Part shown: positions 19,166 through 26,452 of the stretch, one piece after another | Position numbering within the stretch: position 1 is the stretch's first letter | Layout of the letters: each line of letters opens with the position of its first letter | Source of the DNA: a virus | Length of the DNA: 64,000 nt | Direction: 5' to 3' (one strand) | Virus record (IMG/VR): IMGVR_UViG_3300027973_000030 | Span: 1-64,000 of that record | Translations under genes and position numbers: made by a program | Notes under the pieces: generated by a model | Told to the model about the DNA's origin: nothing | Databases searched by the model: none | What the model saw: the letters and a program-made list of their open reading frames with translations, nothing else

Positions 19166-19333
19166 TGTAGAGGGTGGACTCGAACCACCAAGGTGAGATT
19201 CAATTGATAACACTACGCTTGCAAGCTGGTGGTCTACCCCATATTATCAATCTATTTCTATATCACCGCCCACGAGACAGGTGGGTACGTTTGCCGGGGT
19301 CATGCTGAGACAACCCAATTTCGTCACTCTACA
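19166..19333 (-). ncRNA. 168-nt RNA with tRNA-like ends
   Basis: On the minus strand the RNA begins TGTAGAG and ends CTCTACA, a perfect 7-bp acceptor-type stem, followed by a G discriminator. Just before the 3' strand is a canonical T-arm: GGTGG, loop TTCGAGT, CCACC. Near the 5' end GACG-AAATTGGGT-TGTC could form a D-arm with the usual GG. The remaining ~110 nt do not fold as a standard anticodon arm. They hold CCCAC/GTGGG around CTGTCTC (19269-19285) and an 8-bp stem ATTGATAA/TTATCAAT (19203-19210, 19244-19251) enclosing a sequence with CTTGCAA, which reads like an Ala(TGC) anticodon loop without a matching stem. No encoded CCA. It could be a tRNA with a large insertion or a tRNA-mimic RNA. 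Confidence 0.6.
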
Positions 19334-19338
19334 ATGTT

Positions 19339-19851
19339 CTATTGATCATAAGCTAGGTTCTGTCCTCCTCTAACTTGTGATTGTTGTTCATCTTGTAAAT
19401 CTCTATAAGTAGCTTTGAAAGATTGTCTTATTTGATCAAACTTAGCAGCAGCATTTATCAGTGCTGTAATGTTACCATCTCTACCATGTTCAATTTCTGT
19501 AGTCTCCATATACTTAGCAAGCCTCTCCACCATGCTTTTCATACCCATGTAGGCACGATAGGTGGGAGTTTGATATAACTTCTCACAAAACTTAATAGCA
19601 TTGCTAATAAGCTCGTCATCCGTTGAGAAATCAGCATCCACCTCTGCAAGTATTAACTCCTCTTTATCAGTCTCTGCAACATCAAAGAAAGGATTTAAGT
19701 CTGGGTTGGGACAAGTCATATAAAAGACATATGCAAATACCTTCATATATTCTAAAGGATGTTCAACAATTATGTCGTTTAAAGACTTTAATGTGTAACA
19801 ATGTTCACTTGGAACAACCTGTCCGTTCTGTATATCAAATAATCTTACCAT
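19339..19851 (-). CDS. Conserved protein of the packaging-proximal operon
   Basis: A 170-residue protein (MVRLFDIQNGQVVPSEHCYT), mostly helical, with an acidic middle (FFDVAETDKEELILAEVDAD) and a Gln-rich C-terminus. It ends 6 nt before the tRNA-like RNA. No domain recognised. The short spacing suggests it belongs to the same transcript as the terminase region. Confidence 0.65.
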   Translation of the reverse strand: MVRLFDIQNGQVVPSEHCYTLKSLNDIIVEHPLEYMKVFAYVFYMTCPNPDLNPFFDVAETDKEELILAEVDADFSTDDELISNAIKFCEKLYQTPTYRAYMGMKSMVERLAKYMETTEIEHGRDGNITALINAAAKFDQIRQSFKATYRDLQDEQQSQVRGGQNLAYDQ

Positions 19852-20150
19852 TATTCATCTTTTTTTAAAAAATCCATATTATGTTTTGCTCCTTTAGGCC
19901 ATCTAGACTTCTTAACATTCCAGTCTTCAGGAATAGGCGGTGTTAAACTTTCTCCTGTTGTAGGATTACCATAAACTATTAAATCATTTTGATCTACCGT
20001 GCGTATAATTCCTGAATGATATATACGTACAATAAACTGAGGGTTAGATGTAACACTTCCTGTAATCATAAACATAACTAAACATTCTCCTAACTGTTTA
20101 GCATAAGCATCAAAAGGATTGTGTATTTCATGAACAGTTTGTGTTATCAT
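19851..20150 (-). CDS. Small conserved phage protein
   Basis: A 99-residue protein (MITQTVHEIHNPFDAYAKQL) with a beta-rich middle (NPQFIVRIYHSGIIRTVDQN) and a basic C-terminus (WNVKKSRWPKGAKHNMDFLK). Its stop overlaps the next start by one base and its own start overlaps the nuclease stop by 4 nt (ATGA). Function unknown. Confidence 0.6.
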   Translation of the reverse strand: MITQTVHEIHNPFDAYAKQLGECLVMFMITGSVTSNPQFIVRIYHSGIIRTVDQNDLIVYGNPTTGESLTPPIPEDWNVKKSRWPKGAKHNMDFLKKDE

Positions 20151-20983
20151 TTAGGTTTTATTTTGTCTCTGTTATCTTCTAACCAATGTATAAGAGCAAT
20201 AGCTTCTTGTTTCAAATAAGGAAGGTCATAAGGTATTATATCTTTTACTATAGGATCAGCATTAGAGTCTAAAGCAGTGATGGGGTTACCAAACTTATCT
20301 ACGCCTACAGTTTCAAACGTAATGTGATGTATAGTGAGTACACCTGGTTTTAATCTAGGATTATGTTTAAGAATCATATACAAATACATACTTAACTGTA
20401 AGGAATAGTGCATTAGATTACAATCATCTAGATGAGCTAATGGCGGTGACATCTTCTGCACCTTGCCATCCCAGCTAGTGTAAGCTTCTGTTTTAATTTC
20501 TTTATTAGTCTTGTAATCAGTGATGTGAACTTCTCCATTTATAACTTCTACTAAATCTGATTGTCCACATATGCCGGCAGACTTTAAATATACTAAATGT
20601 TCTGGATAAACACCATCAGTTATTTTTTGTGTAGGTGAAAATTTAACTCCTTCTTTTTCTATAGGTGTAATAACAGGAATAGTTTTACCATGTCTTTCCA
20701 TTGTAGATAGTTCACAAATATCTGTTTCTCTACAGTTGTGATACCATGTTCCTAATGTTGTAGCACGTAATGCTTCATTAGACCATGCCACCTTAATTTC
20801 TTCAGGTGTCATACCATACCATTTAGACTTCTTAGACTTAGATGACTTTTCAGCTATTCTGTCTGCGTCAAATGGTTGTTTAAAATTAGATATAAAACTT
20901 GTAACCGATATCCAATCTGTTGTGTCTTTTACATCTATGCTTGTGTACTTGTGATCTTGTGGGGTGAATCTCAAAATGCTCAT
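20147..20983 (-). CDS. PD-(D/E)XK nuclease, RecB/Cas4 type
   Basis: A 278-residue nuclease. Motifs in order: GTWYH near residue 79 (the conserved helix His), ICGQSDLVEV near 138 (first metal-binding Asp), VHITDYKTNKEI near 150 (D-x-K catalytic centre), and LQLSMYLYM near 196 (QxxxY motif). This is the standard signature of RecB-family exonuclease domains. It lies beside an IHF-like gene in the late operon. The enzyme may trim or process DNA ends during recombination or packaging. A second, different PD-(D/E)XK protein is encoded at 55900-56931. Confidence 0.85.
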   Translation of the reverse strand: MSILRFTPQDHKYTSIDVKDTTDWISVTSFISNFKQPFDADRIAEKSSKSKKSKWYGMTPEEIKVAWSNEALRATTLGTWYHNCRETDICELSTMERHGKTIPVITPIEKEGVKFSPTQKITDGVYPEHLVYLKSAGICGQSDLVEVINGEVHITDYKTNKEIKTEAYTSWDGKVQKMSPPLAHLDDCNLMHYSLQLSMYLYMILKHNPRLKPGVLTIHHITFETVGVDKFGNPITALDSNADPIVKDIIPYDLPYLKQEAIALIHWLEDNRDKIKPK

Positions 20984-20994
20984 ATGTTTGTTGT

Positions 20995-21324
20995 TTATAT
21001 TCCTAACTTCTGATTAATCATATCCTCTTCTTCTTGACTCACTTCTGCTTTCCAATGTCCCTTTGGACACTCTGAAGATAATGATCTTGTCTTAAACTTT
21101 AAACTGCAACCGCATCCTCCTAATATTGAGTTACAACATGGACCTGTTCCGGCCACCATACATCCTTTATCATCTTCTGTAAATAGATCACAGAAGGTAC
21201 ATATATCTATTCTGTGTTTAGCTATCTGTTCTACATCTTCTCTTTTAAAAATAGAGTTAGCTACTCCCTCAAGAATCTGACCCTTGGATTTCCATATCTT
21301 GATTATATTCTCTTTTAGACTCAT
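20995..21324 (-). CDS. Cysteine-rich putative metal-binding protein
   Basis: A 109-residue protein from the start MSLKENIIKIWKSKG. An upstream in-frame ATG at 21375 would extend it further into the IHF-like gene and is less likely. Nine cysteines cluster in ICTFCDLFTEDDKGCMVAGT, then PCCNSILGGCGCSLKF and SECPKGHW, consistent with one or two zinc sites. It overlaps the 3' end of the IHF-like gene by 56 nt. Similar small cysteine-rich proteins are common in Bacteroidota phages; role unknown. Confidence 0.65.
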   Translation of the reverse strand: MSLKENIIKIWKSKGQILEGVANSIFKREDVEQIAKHRIDICTFCDLFTEDDKGCMVAGTGPCCNSILGGCGCSLKFKTRSLSSECPKGHWKAEVSQEEEDMINQKLGI

Positions 21325-21688
21325 TAGTTTTGGTTTTATGAAGTTTAATAAAATCTTTTCTTTGTTTCTCTTCATCCATTAATTTCTTAACAGCTTTCAA
21401 ATCATACAAAGTTTCTACCGTTTTGAATCTAGCAGTCATTTGCTGTAGACCCTTCTGCCGGTTAGTCTCTTCAAACTTTTCCAGCATTTCTATCTTACCA
21501 TCTATCTTCCAACTCTTGATGGTAAAATCTCCAAGATTAGTGATATGTATTCTAGCATGCTTTAAACTAGACAAACTCTTTCTCACTTCTTGCCAATAGT
21601 ATTCAACAACCTCCTTTACAAGATGCTCACTAATTTGTAATTCATTAGCTACTATTGGCAGCAGCTCCTTTGACTTTTTAGGCTTCAA
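21269..21688 (-). CDS. IHF/HU-like DNA-binding protein
   Basis: A 139-residue protein whose first 70 residues match the HU/IHF pattern: a helical part (VVEYYWQEVRKSLSSLKHAR) followed by the beta segment IHITNLGDFTIKSWK, equivalent to the 'glGtF' region of HU. The C-terminal half is a basic helical extension not present in bacterial HU. IHF-like genes next to structural genes are a known trait of crAss-like phages. It probably bends DNA for packaging, replication or transcription control. The extension and the lack of a perfect DNA-arm motif leave some doubt. Confidence 0.7.
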   Translation of the reverse strand: MKPKKSKELLPIVANELQISEHLVKEVVEYYWQEVRKSLSSLKHARIHITNLGDFTIKSWKIDGKIEMLEKFEETNRQKGLQQMTARFKTVETLYDLKAVKKLMDEEKQRKDFIKLHKTKTNESKREYNQDMEIQGSDS

Positions 21689-22040
21689 CGCATAAAAATT
21701 TAAAGTCTAACAAAATGTTACCACTTGAATACACTTTAATAATCGGATTGATACTAATCTTTTTCTTGTTCTTCCCTTCTTTTACAATAAGGGATTTCTT
21801 TTCTGCTTTTGTTAAACAGTTTCTAACTGACTGTGTGCTAGAGAATATATCTTTATCACTAGCTTTATTACAGAAGTTTGTAAGCTCTTGCTCACCTTCT
21901 ATAGCTAGTAATGTCAGACAATTTAAGTCTGCATCACTTACAGGAATTTTATATAGATAACAATGCGTCAACAGCTGATATTTTACAATTTCTTGTAGCT
22001 GCATCCGTACACGTTTATCCACTTGGTTTACTATTGCCAT
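21678..22040 (-). CDS. Conserved phage protein, possible winged-helix
   Basis: A 120-residue protein (MAIVNQVDKRVRMQLQEIVK). The central part STQSVRNCLTKAEKKSLIVK followed by KKISINPIIKVYSS resembles a recognition helix and wing (SVRNxLxKxEKKxLI). It overlaps the next gene by 11 nt and touches the acetyltransferase stop. A DNA-binding regulatory role in the late operon is a suggestion only. Confidence 0.6.
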   Translation of the reverse strand: MAIVNQVDKRVRMQLQEIVKYQLLTHCYLYKIPVSDADLNCLTLLAIEGEQELTNFCNKASDKDIFSSTQSVRNCLTKAEKKSLIVKEGKNKKKISINPIIKVYSSGNILLDFKFLCVEA

Positions 22041-22471
22041 TACAATTTGATTTTAAAACTTATATACTCTTCACCGGTCTTTGACCAATTTTTATAGACT
22101 AACACTTCTTCTGCACCAAAGTCTTGAAATACTTTCCAGCTTGCACCTTTACGTGCTTCTCCTATAAAGTATTCAAACCCTGATTCTGTTGCCCAGTCTA
22201 AAGCTTCTTTTACTATATCATGACCTAGACCTTGTCCTCTATGGGAAGGCATCACTGTAAAGCTATCACAATGTACTGCATTATCGCTAGTCCATGTCAT
22301 TATGATTTCTGCTACCAGATCTGTCTTGTCTTTAAACCATATACCCTGGACACAATCACCTTGGGACAAGAGATACGTTTTATACCCCTCGTCCCACTGG
22401 ATTGCTTTAGGATGTTCCCTCTCAAATCTATAAGCTAGTTTATAGTCTCTTAGTTTATAAAGGGTGGTCAT
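22040..22471 (-). CDS. GNAT-family N-acetyltransferase
   Basis: A 143-residue protein with the GNAT fold order. A beta strand segment (LVAEIIMTWTSDN) precedes the acetyl-CoA motif A, FTVMPSHRGQGLGHDIVKEA (residues ~72-91, with the Q/RxxGxG/A site HRGQGLG), then motif B-like GEARKGASWKVFQDFGAEE. It would transfer an acetyl group from acetyl-CoA to an amine or protein N-terminus; the substrate cannot be read. Phage GNAT proteins are known to modify host proteins. Short spacing places it in the late operon. Confidence 0.85.
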   Translation of the reverse strand: MTTLYKLRDYKLAYRFEREHPKAIQWDEGYKTYLLSQGDCVQGIWFKDKTDLVAEIIMTWTSDNAVHCDSFTVMPSHRGQGLGHDIVKEALDWATESGFEYFIGEARKGASWKVFQDFGAEEVLVYKNWSKTGEEYISFKIKL

Positions 22472-22472
22472 T

Positions 22473-22823
22473 CTATTTCTTTTTTAACTTTTTAATAGGA
22501 GCTTCTTCTGGCTGCGTAGGAATCATAATATCATCTCCAACCATAAACCCACCACTAGCAAGATCTGGATTATTATCTAAATCTTCTTGTGTAAGTGTAT
22601 GAGGTTGCCCTTCTGGTTGTGCAGACTTCTGACCCGGTTGTGTAGTCATCTGAGCAATAAATCCTAAAGCTTTTAATTCTTCTGCTTTAGCTACAGCTAA
22701 ATTAGTGTTAAGCTCTTGAAGTTCTAATTGTACCTTCTTAACTTCAATCTGTTCTTTAAAGAAGTTAATTAACTCTTCTTTGGTGGGAACTTGTTGTTCC
22801 TCTGTAATTTGGTTTTCTGACAT
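22473..22823 (-). CDS. Coiled-coil protein
   Basis: A 116-residue protein with an N-terminal coiled coil (KEQIEVKKVQLELQELNTNL, residues ~25-44) and a Pro/Gln-rich disordered tail ending in KKLKKK. No domain recognised. It begins 19 nt after the first gene of the minus-strand block and probably helps assembly or another structural step. Confidence 0.55.
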   Translation of the reverse strand: MSENQITEEQQVPTKEELINFFKEQIEVKKVQLELQELNTNLAVAKAEELKALGFIAQMTTQPGQKSAQPEGQPHTLTQEDLDNNPDLASGGFMVGDDIMIPTQPEEAPIKKLKKK

Positions 22824-22841
22824 GTTGGTTTTATTTAAAAA

Positions 22842-23153
22842 TTAAAAATCTAGTTCATCCTTTTCTTCAGCATCAGATTCAGTGCCTGAAGAGTAAAGAC
22901 TCTCATTATACTTTATATATAAATCTTGGAATTCTACATAGGGCGTATCTATAATATACGTATCCCCATATTCTGTGAATATAGTGGTACACCCATTCAC
23001 TAACATTTCTTCATCATCTGATGTAAGCTTACATGCTATTACGCAGTCTATGTCAAAAGCAAATGCCATCCATCTACCTTTGTCATCTAGTCCCATCATC
23101 TCAGCTTTGTCTATATCCACTGTATGGCAGTGAATGTTGCATTTATGTATCAT
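22842..23153 (-). CDS. First gene of the minus-strand block, unknown
   Basis: A 103-residue acidic protein (MIHKCNIHCHTVDIDKAEMM) with a beta-rich middle (VNGCTTIFTEYGDTYIIDTP) and an acidic end (SDAEEKDELDF). It is the gene nearest the divergent control region on the minus side. Function unknown. Confidence 0.55.
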   Translation of the reverse strand: MIHKCNIHCHTVDIDKAEMMGLDDKGRWMAFAFDIDCVIACKLTSDDEEMLVNGCTTIFTEYGDTYIIDTPYVEFQDLYIKYNESLYSSGTESDAEEKDELDF

Positions 23154-23397
23154 TGGTTATTAGTTTGGTCTATACTATAATATACCTAATAAGTTTAAAC
23201 TTAACAAATTTAATATTATATAATTTCATTTCAATATTATATTTTTCAACATGTGTTAACAAACCCCCCTATTACTTTTCTACTGGTATAGCCCCCCTCT
23301 ATGCTAGAGGATGAGATGACCTACTAACCATCGGCTCCCCCTCTTATCATTAGCCCGGGTCTACCCGGTATTTATATCCACATTTAAATCCATAATC
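23154..23397. promoter_or_regulatory. Divergent control region between late and early blocks
   Basis: A 244-bp gene-free stretch between genes pointing away from each other, so it should hold promoters for both. The half near the minus gene is very AT-rich (AATTTAATATTATATAATTT near 23208-23227). The half near the plus gene holds C-runs (AACCCCCCTA and GCCCCCCTC) and a small stem CCCGGGTCTACCCGG near 23353. I could not identify a clear Bacteroidota TAnnTTTG/-33 promoter pair on either strand. An origin or operator is possible but not shown. Confidence 0.5.
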
Positions 23398-23643
23398 ATG
23401 GCAATGTATTTTGTAAAAAACACAGACAAAGGTATCGTAGTAGTAAACAACAAACTAACTACTAAAGAGGTAACCTTGAACGGTAAGAAACGTATGATGA
23501 GTACACAAGTAGCTGACCTTAAATTCGGCTTCTTTGCTTGTGAAAACCCTGAAGAGATTGGATACACTAAAGGTGATACAGTACCTGTAGTATTATCTGA
23601 CTCTCAAATTGAAGGCAACCTTTATTGGTGCAATCCTGCATAA
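23398..23643 (+). CDS. First early gene, small unknown protein
   Basis: An 81-residue protein (MAMYFVKNTDKGIVVVNNKL), with short beta segments and conserved-looking FGFFACENPEEIGYTKGD, ending LYWCNPA. It directly follows the divergent control region and its strong A/T leader (TATTTATATCCACATTTAAA), and so is likely among the first and most strongly expressed early products. No family recognised. Confidence 0.65.
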   Translation: MAMYFVKNTDKGIVVVNNKLTTKEVTLNGKKRMMSTQVADLKFGFFACENPEEIGYTKGDTVPVVLSDSQIEGNLYWCNPA

Positions 23644-23675
23644 GCAGGAACCCTGTAAAGGGTTGGACATTGGTA

Positions 23676-23707
23676 GTACATGCAGCTTAATTTCTAGCTG
23701 CATGTAC
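23676..23707. repeat. Perfect 12-bp inverted repeat
   Basis: GTACATGCAGCT (23676-23687) and AGCTGCATGTAC (23696-23707) are exact inverted copies around an 8-nt loop TAATTTCT. It lies 33 nt after the first early gene. There is no T-run after it, so it is more likely an RNA processing or stability element, or a protein site, than a terminator. The half-site GTACATG/CATGTAC is repeated nearby (CCATGTACGTTAC at 23712). Confidence 0.75.
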
Positions 23708-23789
23708 GTTACCATGTACGTTACTATCTCTAACCACTGTGTATGTAACCATAAACACTGTGTATTCATCCATCACTAAATTTAGTATT

Positions 23790-23942
23790 ATGCTAAAGCA
23801 TTCTAAAACCCTGAAGTTCCGTACATACGAAGACTTCAGACAATGGTACATGTACATCACTAGTAAGTATACACACCTAACAGCACGTTTGTTATCAAGC
23901 GTTAGCGGTGTGTCTGCAGTTGTAGTAATAATTATGTACTAA
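23790..23942 (+). CDS. Small early membrane-anchored peptide
   Basis: A 50-residue frame starting MLKHSKTLKFRTYEDFRQWY, after an A/T leader. An in-frame ATG at 23739 is upstream but lies in hairpin-flanking sequence. The C-terminus (LLSSVSGVSAVVVIIMY) could be one membrane segment. Basic and aromatic; unknown function. Coding is plausible rather than certain. Confidence 0.45.
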   Translation: MLKHSKTLKFRTYEDFRQWYMYITSKYTHLTARLLSSVSGVSAVVVIIMY

Positions 23943-24058
23943 CTGATTGATTATCAGAGAGATAGAGTGTGGTAGGCAACTGTCACGCTCTTTCTTTATG
24001 TATTCCTCACCTGCTATTTATACCAACCGTTAAGCGGATTAAATAGCTATAAACTTCT

Positions 24059-24301
24059 ATGTGTATGGATAACGTTCATTACGACAATCAAAGGATCTAT
24101 TGTAACACTAACAAACTACCGTTCTTTGCATCCTCATCTTGTAACCATACATATGGTTGGGTAAGAGATGACAGATACGGTAAGCTTCAGTCCTTATCTG
24201 AAATGTTAGTAGAAAAGTACGGAGATGATCAAGCATTTAGAATATCATCTTCCTCACATATCATTTCATGTCCAGTTTGCAGCCGCAGCTGGTGTGATTA
24301 G
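24059..24301 (+). CDS. Small early protein with C-terminal zinc-ribbon-like motif
   Basis: An 80-residue protein (MCMDNVHYDNQRIYCNTNKL). Residues 66-80 read SSHIISCPVCSRSWCD, which with earlier cysteines could bind zinc. The second ATG (24065) is an equally good start. A small early zinc protein is a common phage tool for binding host proteins; this is inference. Confidence 0.55.
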   Translation: MCMDNVHYDNQRIYCNTNKLPFFASSSCNHTYGWVRDDRYGKLQSLSEMLVEKYGDDQAFRISSSSHIISCPVCSRSWCD

Positions 24302-24656
24302 ACAGCTCATTTTTGCACCCTTCTGTATAGTAGTTAAATAGTATTTATATATATCTATACTATAGGGGTCAAATATGAGCTCATGAAACAGGAGTTTATC
24401 TGGTCTACTTCACTGATCAGAGGCTTTATAGGTAGAAGCTTAAAACCTATATTTGAACCTATTAGTTGGTGGACTACAATAACCACACTGAACGAGCAGC
24501 AGTATCTGCTTATCAGGTATCTTGTATGGAGGTAAAGGAAACCATACACCTAGCCTACAGTCTCATATCAGCTCCTTTACAGTTGTATATGTTTCACCCA
24601 AAGGAGTGACGGAGAGAACATTGAGTCTCTCTTAATCCTTTACATTTATTTTATAT
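24302..24656 (+). ncRNA. Structured non-coding region D (multi-hairpin)
   Basis: A 355-nt gap without a convincing gene that carries a row of stems: ATAGTAT/ATACTAT (24338-24344, 24357-24363); TATAGGT/ACCTATA (24427-24433, 24445-24451); AGCAG/CTGCT (24495-24499, 24506-24510); TGTATGG/CCATACA (24523-24529, 24542-24548); CTCCTTT/AAAGGAG (24572-24578, 24600-24606); GAGAGA/TCTCTC (24612-24617, 24626-24631). The regular succession of perfect 5-7 bp stems suggests an RNA fold read with the plus-strand early genes. No tRNA signature is present. Confidence 0.5.
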
Positions 24657-24884
24657 ATGATAGTATTTAATACACTTGCGAAAGCTACTCATTATGTCAA
24701 GCATAAGAACACACAATACCTTACGTATCGTAATGGTCCTTCTTATGACTATGAAGAGTATGAATATCACTACGTTAGCAACAAACGTGTCCTTAAAAAC
24801 TTTGGTTGGGCATGTGGTTGTGGATGTGGTAAAAGTACTAACAACACAACAATTATTGGTAAAATTAAATTAACATCCAAATGA
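24657..24884 (+). CDS. Small cysteine/glycine-rich protein
   Basis: A 75-residue protein with Tyr-rich middle (YDYEEYEYHYVSNKRVLKNF) and a compact Cys-Gly motif WACGCGCGKST near residue 51. It overlaps the next gene by 4 nt (ATGA), which favours this frame over the other open frame at 24676. The CGCGCGK cluster could bind metal. Function unknown. Confidence 0.55.
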   Translation: MIVFNTLAKATHYVKHKNTQYLTYRNGPSYDYEEYEYHYVSNKRVLKNFGWACGCGCGKSTNNTTIIGKIKLTSK

Positions 24885-25102
24885 AAACGATCACTCTATT
24901 TTTAATATATGTGTTTACACATATGTTTTTCTTCCTATTATTAAGCTTAATAGGTACGTTATGGAACCAAAGTTACTCTGAAGTAACTGGTAATGCAAAC
25001 TGGTTTATTTGCTACACCCTCTTTATAGGTTGGTGGATAGCATTAGTTCCTTGTGTAGAATACTATAGCAGGAACAGAGATTATTTCAAAAGACACTTTT
25101 AA
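24881..25102 (+). CDS. Small two-helix membrane protein
   Basis: A 73-residue protein with two hydrophobic segments, FLIYVFTHMFFFLLLSLIG (residues ~6-24) and WFICYTLFIGWWIALVP (residues ~41-57), and a basic C-terminus. Early inner-membrane proteins often act in superinfection exclusion; this role is a guess. Confidence 0.6.
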   Translation: MKTITLFLIYVFTHMFFFLLLSLIGTLWNQSYSEVTGNANWFICYTLFIGWWIALVPCVEYYSRNRDYFKRHF

Positions 25103-25132
25103 GATATGTATGGATGGTTAGCCCTGGAGATA

Positions 25133-25345
25133 ATGTCAAAGGGGTCTAACATCTATATTATTGTTAACTACACTAAATCAAATACATTGAAAAAGAGTAC
25201 TAATCCCTTATTAGTATTAATGATATGGTTTTTAGTAACTATAATGTTAGTATTGATAATATCATCATGTTCAGCTGAAAGGCATTATTACGCACCAAAG
25301 CAATACCGCTGCGTAGTTGGTAAAGTAAATTATTGGAAACATTAA
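25133..25345 (+). CDS. Small putative lipoprotein
   Basis: From the ATG at 25133 (MSKGSNIYIIVNYTKSN); an upstream ATG at 25106 is possible. A hydrophobic segment LLVLMIWFLVTIMLVLI is followed by ISSCSAERHYY, which fits a lipobox with the Cys as acylation site, leaving a short mature peptide. The hydrophobic segment starts late (after ~25 residues), so it may instead be a plain membrane anchor. Early cell-envelope peptide of unknown role. Confidence 0.5.
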   Translation: MSKGSNIYIIVNYTKSNTLKKSTNPLLVLMIWFLVTIMLVLIISSCSAERHYYAPKQYRCVVGKVNYWKH

Positions 25346-25358
25346 ATATTTAATCCAC

Positions 25359-25523
25359 ATGGAAAAAACACTAATTAGACGCAAAAACTACAGTCTAAAG
25401 TTTATTAAAAACACAGTATTGTTTGGTATCAGCTATGACAAACCAAATTTATTTATTGCATTTCTATGTTTAATCATAGAGATAGATTTTTCTAGAAGAA
25501 ATCAGGGTAAAAAGACCTTTTAA
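25359..25523 (+). CDS. Small hydrophobic peptide (54 aa)
   Basis: A short frame MEKTLIRRKNYSLKFIKNTV and onward, with one hydrophobic stretch LFIAFLCLIIEID, ending in a basic tail at TAA 25521-25523. It is preceded by an A/T leader of the usual type and followed by a terminator-like hairpin. Coding is plausible from context only. Confidence 0.4.
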   Translation: MEKTLIRRKNYSLKFIKNTVLFGISYDKPNLFIAFLCLIIEIDFSRRNQGKKTF

Positions 25524-25544
25524 TGGTTTCGTATAGTAAATATA

Positions 25545-25577
25545 AGCTCCTGCGTTTCTACGTGGGAGCTCTATTTG
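25545..25577 (+). terminator. Hairpin with T-rich tail
   Basis: AGCTCC (25545-25550) pairs with GGAGCT (25565-25570), with an inner CG pair and a loop around TTTCTA, followed by CTATTTGTATTTTATTT. It ends the unit of small membrane peptides; the next start codon is only about 40 nt further. Confidence 0.65.
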
Positions 25578-25613
25578 TATTTTATTTCACACATCCATTT
25601 AAATCATTTAATT

Positions 25614-26222
25614 ATGAAAGAGTTTAAACTAAAAAGCCCATCTACAGGTGAAACTGTATCTGTGGTTATCAATTTAAGTAAATACGACAATGGTCGTACA
25701 GCAATACAATTATTACAAAAAGATTTAGATATGGCTATGTATACACCCTATGCTGTAGCTACCGTTAATCTAACTCATGTATTACTAGCTGAAAATGAAG
25801 TGCTTATCAAAGACTATTCTGAAAATGAAGGTATGTTAGACTTTCTTACAAAGAATAACATAGTGTCTTTTACTCCTAATGGTGTACAATCAGGATATGT
25901 ATGGGTACCAGTTTGTATTCTTAATGATGAGTCTGTATGGGGTGAAACACCAAATGTATACTCACTTGATGAAGAACCTGAATACGACAGTGCTGGTTAT
26001 ACACAGGATGATAGAAAGCCTTTAGTAGCATCATATGTTGATGTTAATGAGCGTAGTGCTCCTAATAGTAATGGTTGGATTTCAATGAATAAATTAGATC
26101 CTGCACCAGATGAGATAAACACCACAACAGGTAAATCTATGTGGAAACTTAAAGGTTATAAAATATGGGCAGATAACTATGAGCAAGCTCAGAAATTACT
26201 ACCTATGATTGAATCATTTTAA
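25614..26222 (+). CDS. Early protein, possibly DUF4313-like
   Basis: A 202-residue protein starting MKEFKLKSPSTGETVSVVIN; this ATG follows a typical A/T leader, whereas the ATG 39 nt upstream lies in that leader. The N-terminal 100 residues contain ATVNLTHVLLAENEVLIKDY and SENEGMLDFL, similar in outline to DUF4313 proteins of Bacteroides mobile elements (recollection, not searched). The C-terminal half is acidic and ends in a helix with WKLKGYKIWADNYEQAQKLL. Function unknown. Confidence 0.6.
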   Translation: MKEFKLKSPSTGETVSVVINLSKYDNGRTAIQLLQKDLDMAMYTPYAVATVNLTHVLLAENEVLIKDYSENEGMLDFLTKNNIVSFTPNGVQSGYVWVPVCILNDESVWGETPNVYSLDEEPEYDSAGYTQDDRKPLVASYVDVNERSAPNSNGWISMNKLDPAPDEINTTTGKSMWKLKGYKIWADNYEQAQKLLPMIESF

Positions 26223-26233
26223 ATAACTATTGT

Positions 26234-26446
26234 ATGACAAATACATCAAGAGGTATTGTATTAGCTATGCTATGTTTGTTCATAGGATATGCAGCTGGTA
26301 CTATTAATAAAAATCATAACAAAATTGACTTACCCGTAGAATTCAATAAACAAACTATATCCACAGACAGATACAATCCCACATTAATGATGGTAGCGTA
26401 TGATACTGTAGATAATGTTTATATATTTGAATATATGGACAAATAA
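26234..26446 (+). CDS. Small membrane-anchored protein
   Basis: A 70-residue protein with one N-terminal membrane segment (GIVLAMLCLFIGYAAGTI, residues ~7-24), and a periplasmic-type tail (DLPVEFNKQTISTDRYNPTL). It follows the previous gene by 11 nt. Probably an envelope-facing early protein; function unknown. Confidence 0.55.
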   Translation: MTNTSRGIVLAMLCLFIGYAAGTINKNHNKIDLPVEFNKQTISTDRYNPTLMMVAYDTVDNVYIFEYMDK

Positions 26447-26452
26447 AAGTAT

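Noticed and set aside
18872-19213. Longer reading of the small gene upstream of TerL starting at 19213
   Set aside because: The first 21 codons would translate the 3' part of the tRNA-like RNA; the ATG at 19150 just beyond it gives a normal start.
24676-24873. Alternative plus-strand frame overlapping the 24657 gene
   Set aside because: The 24657 frame has the normal leader and ends in an ATGA overlap with the next gene; the alternative lacks both.
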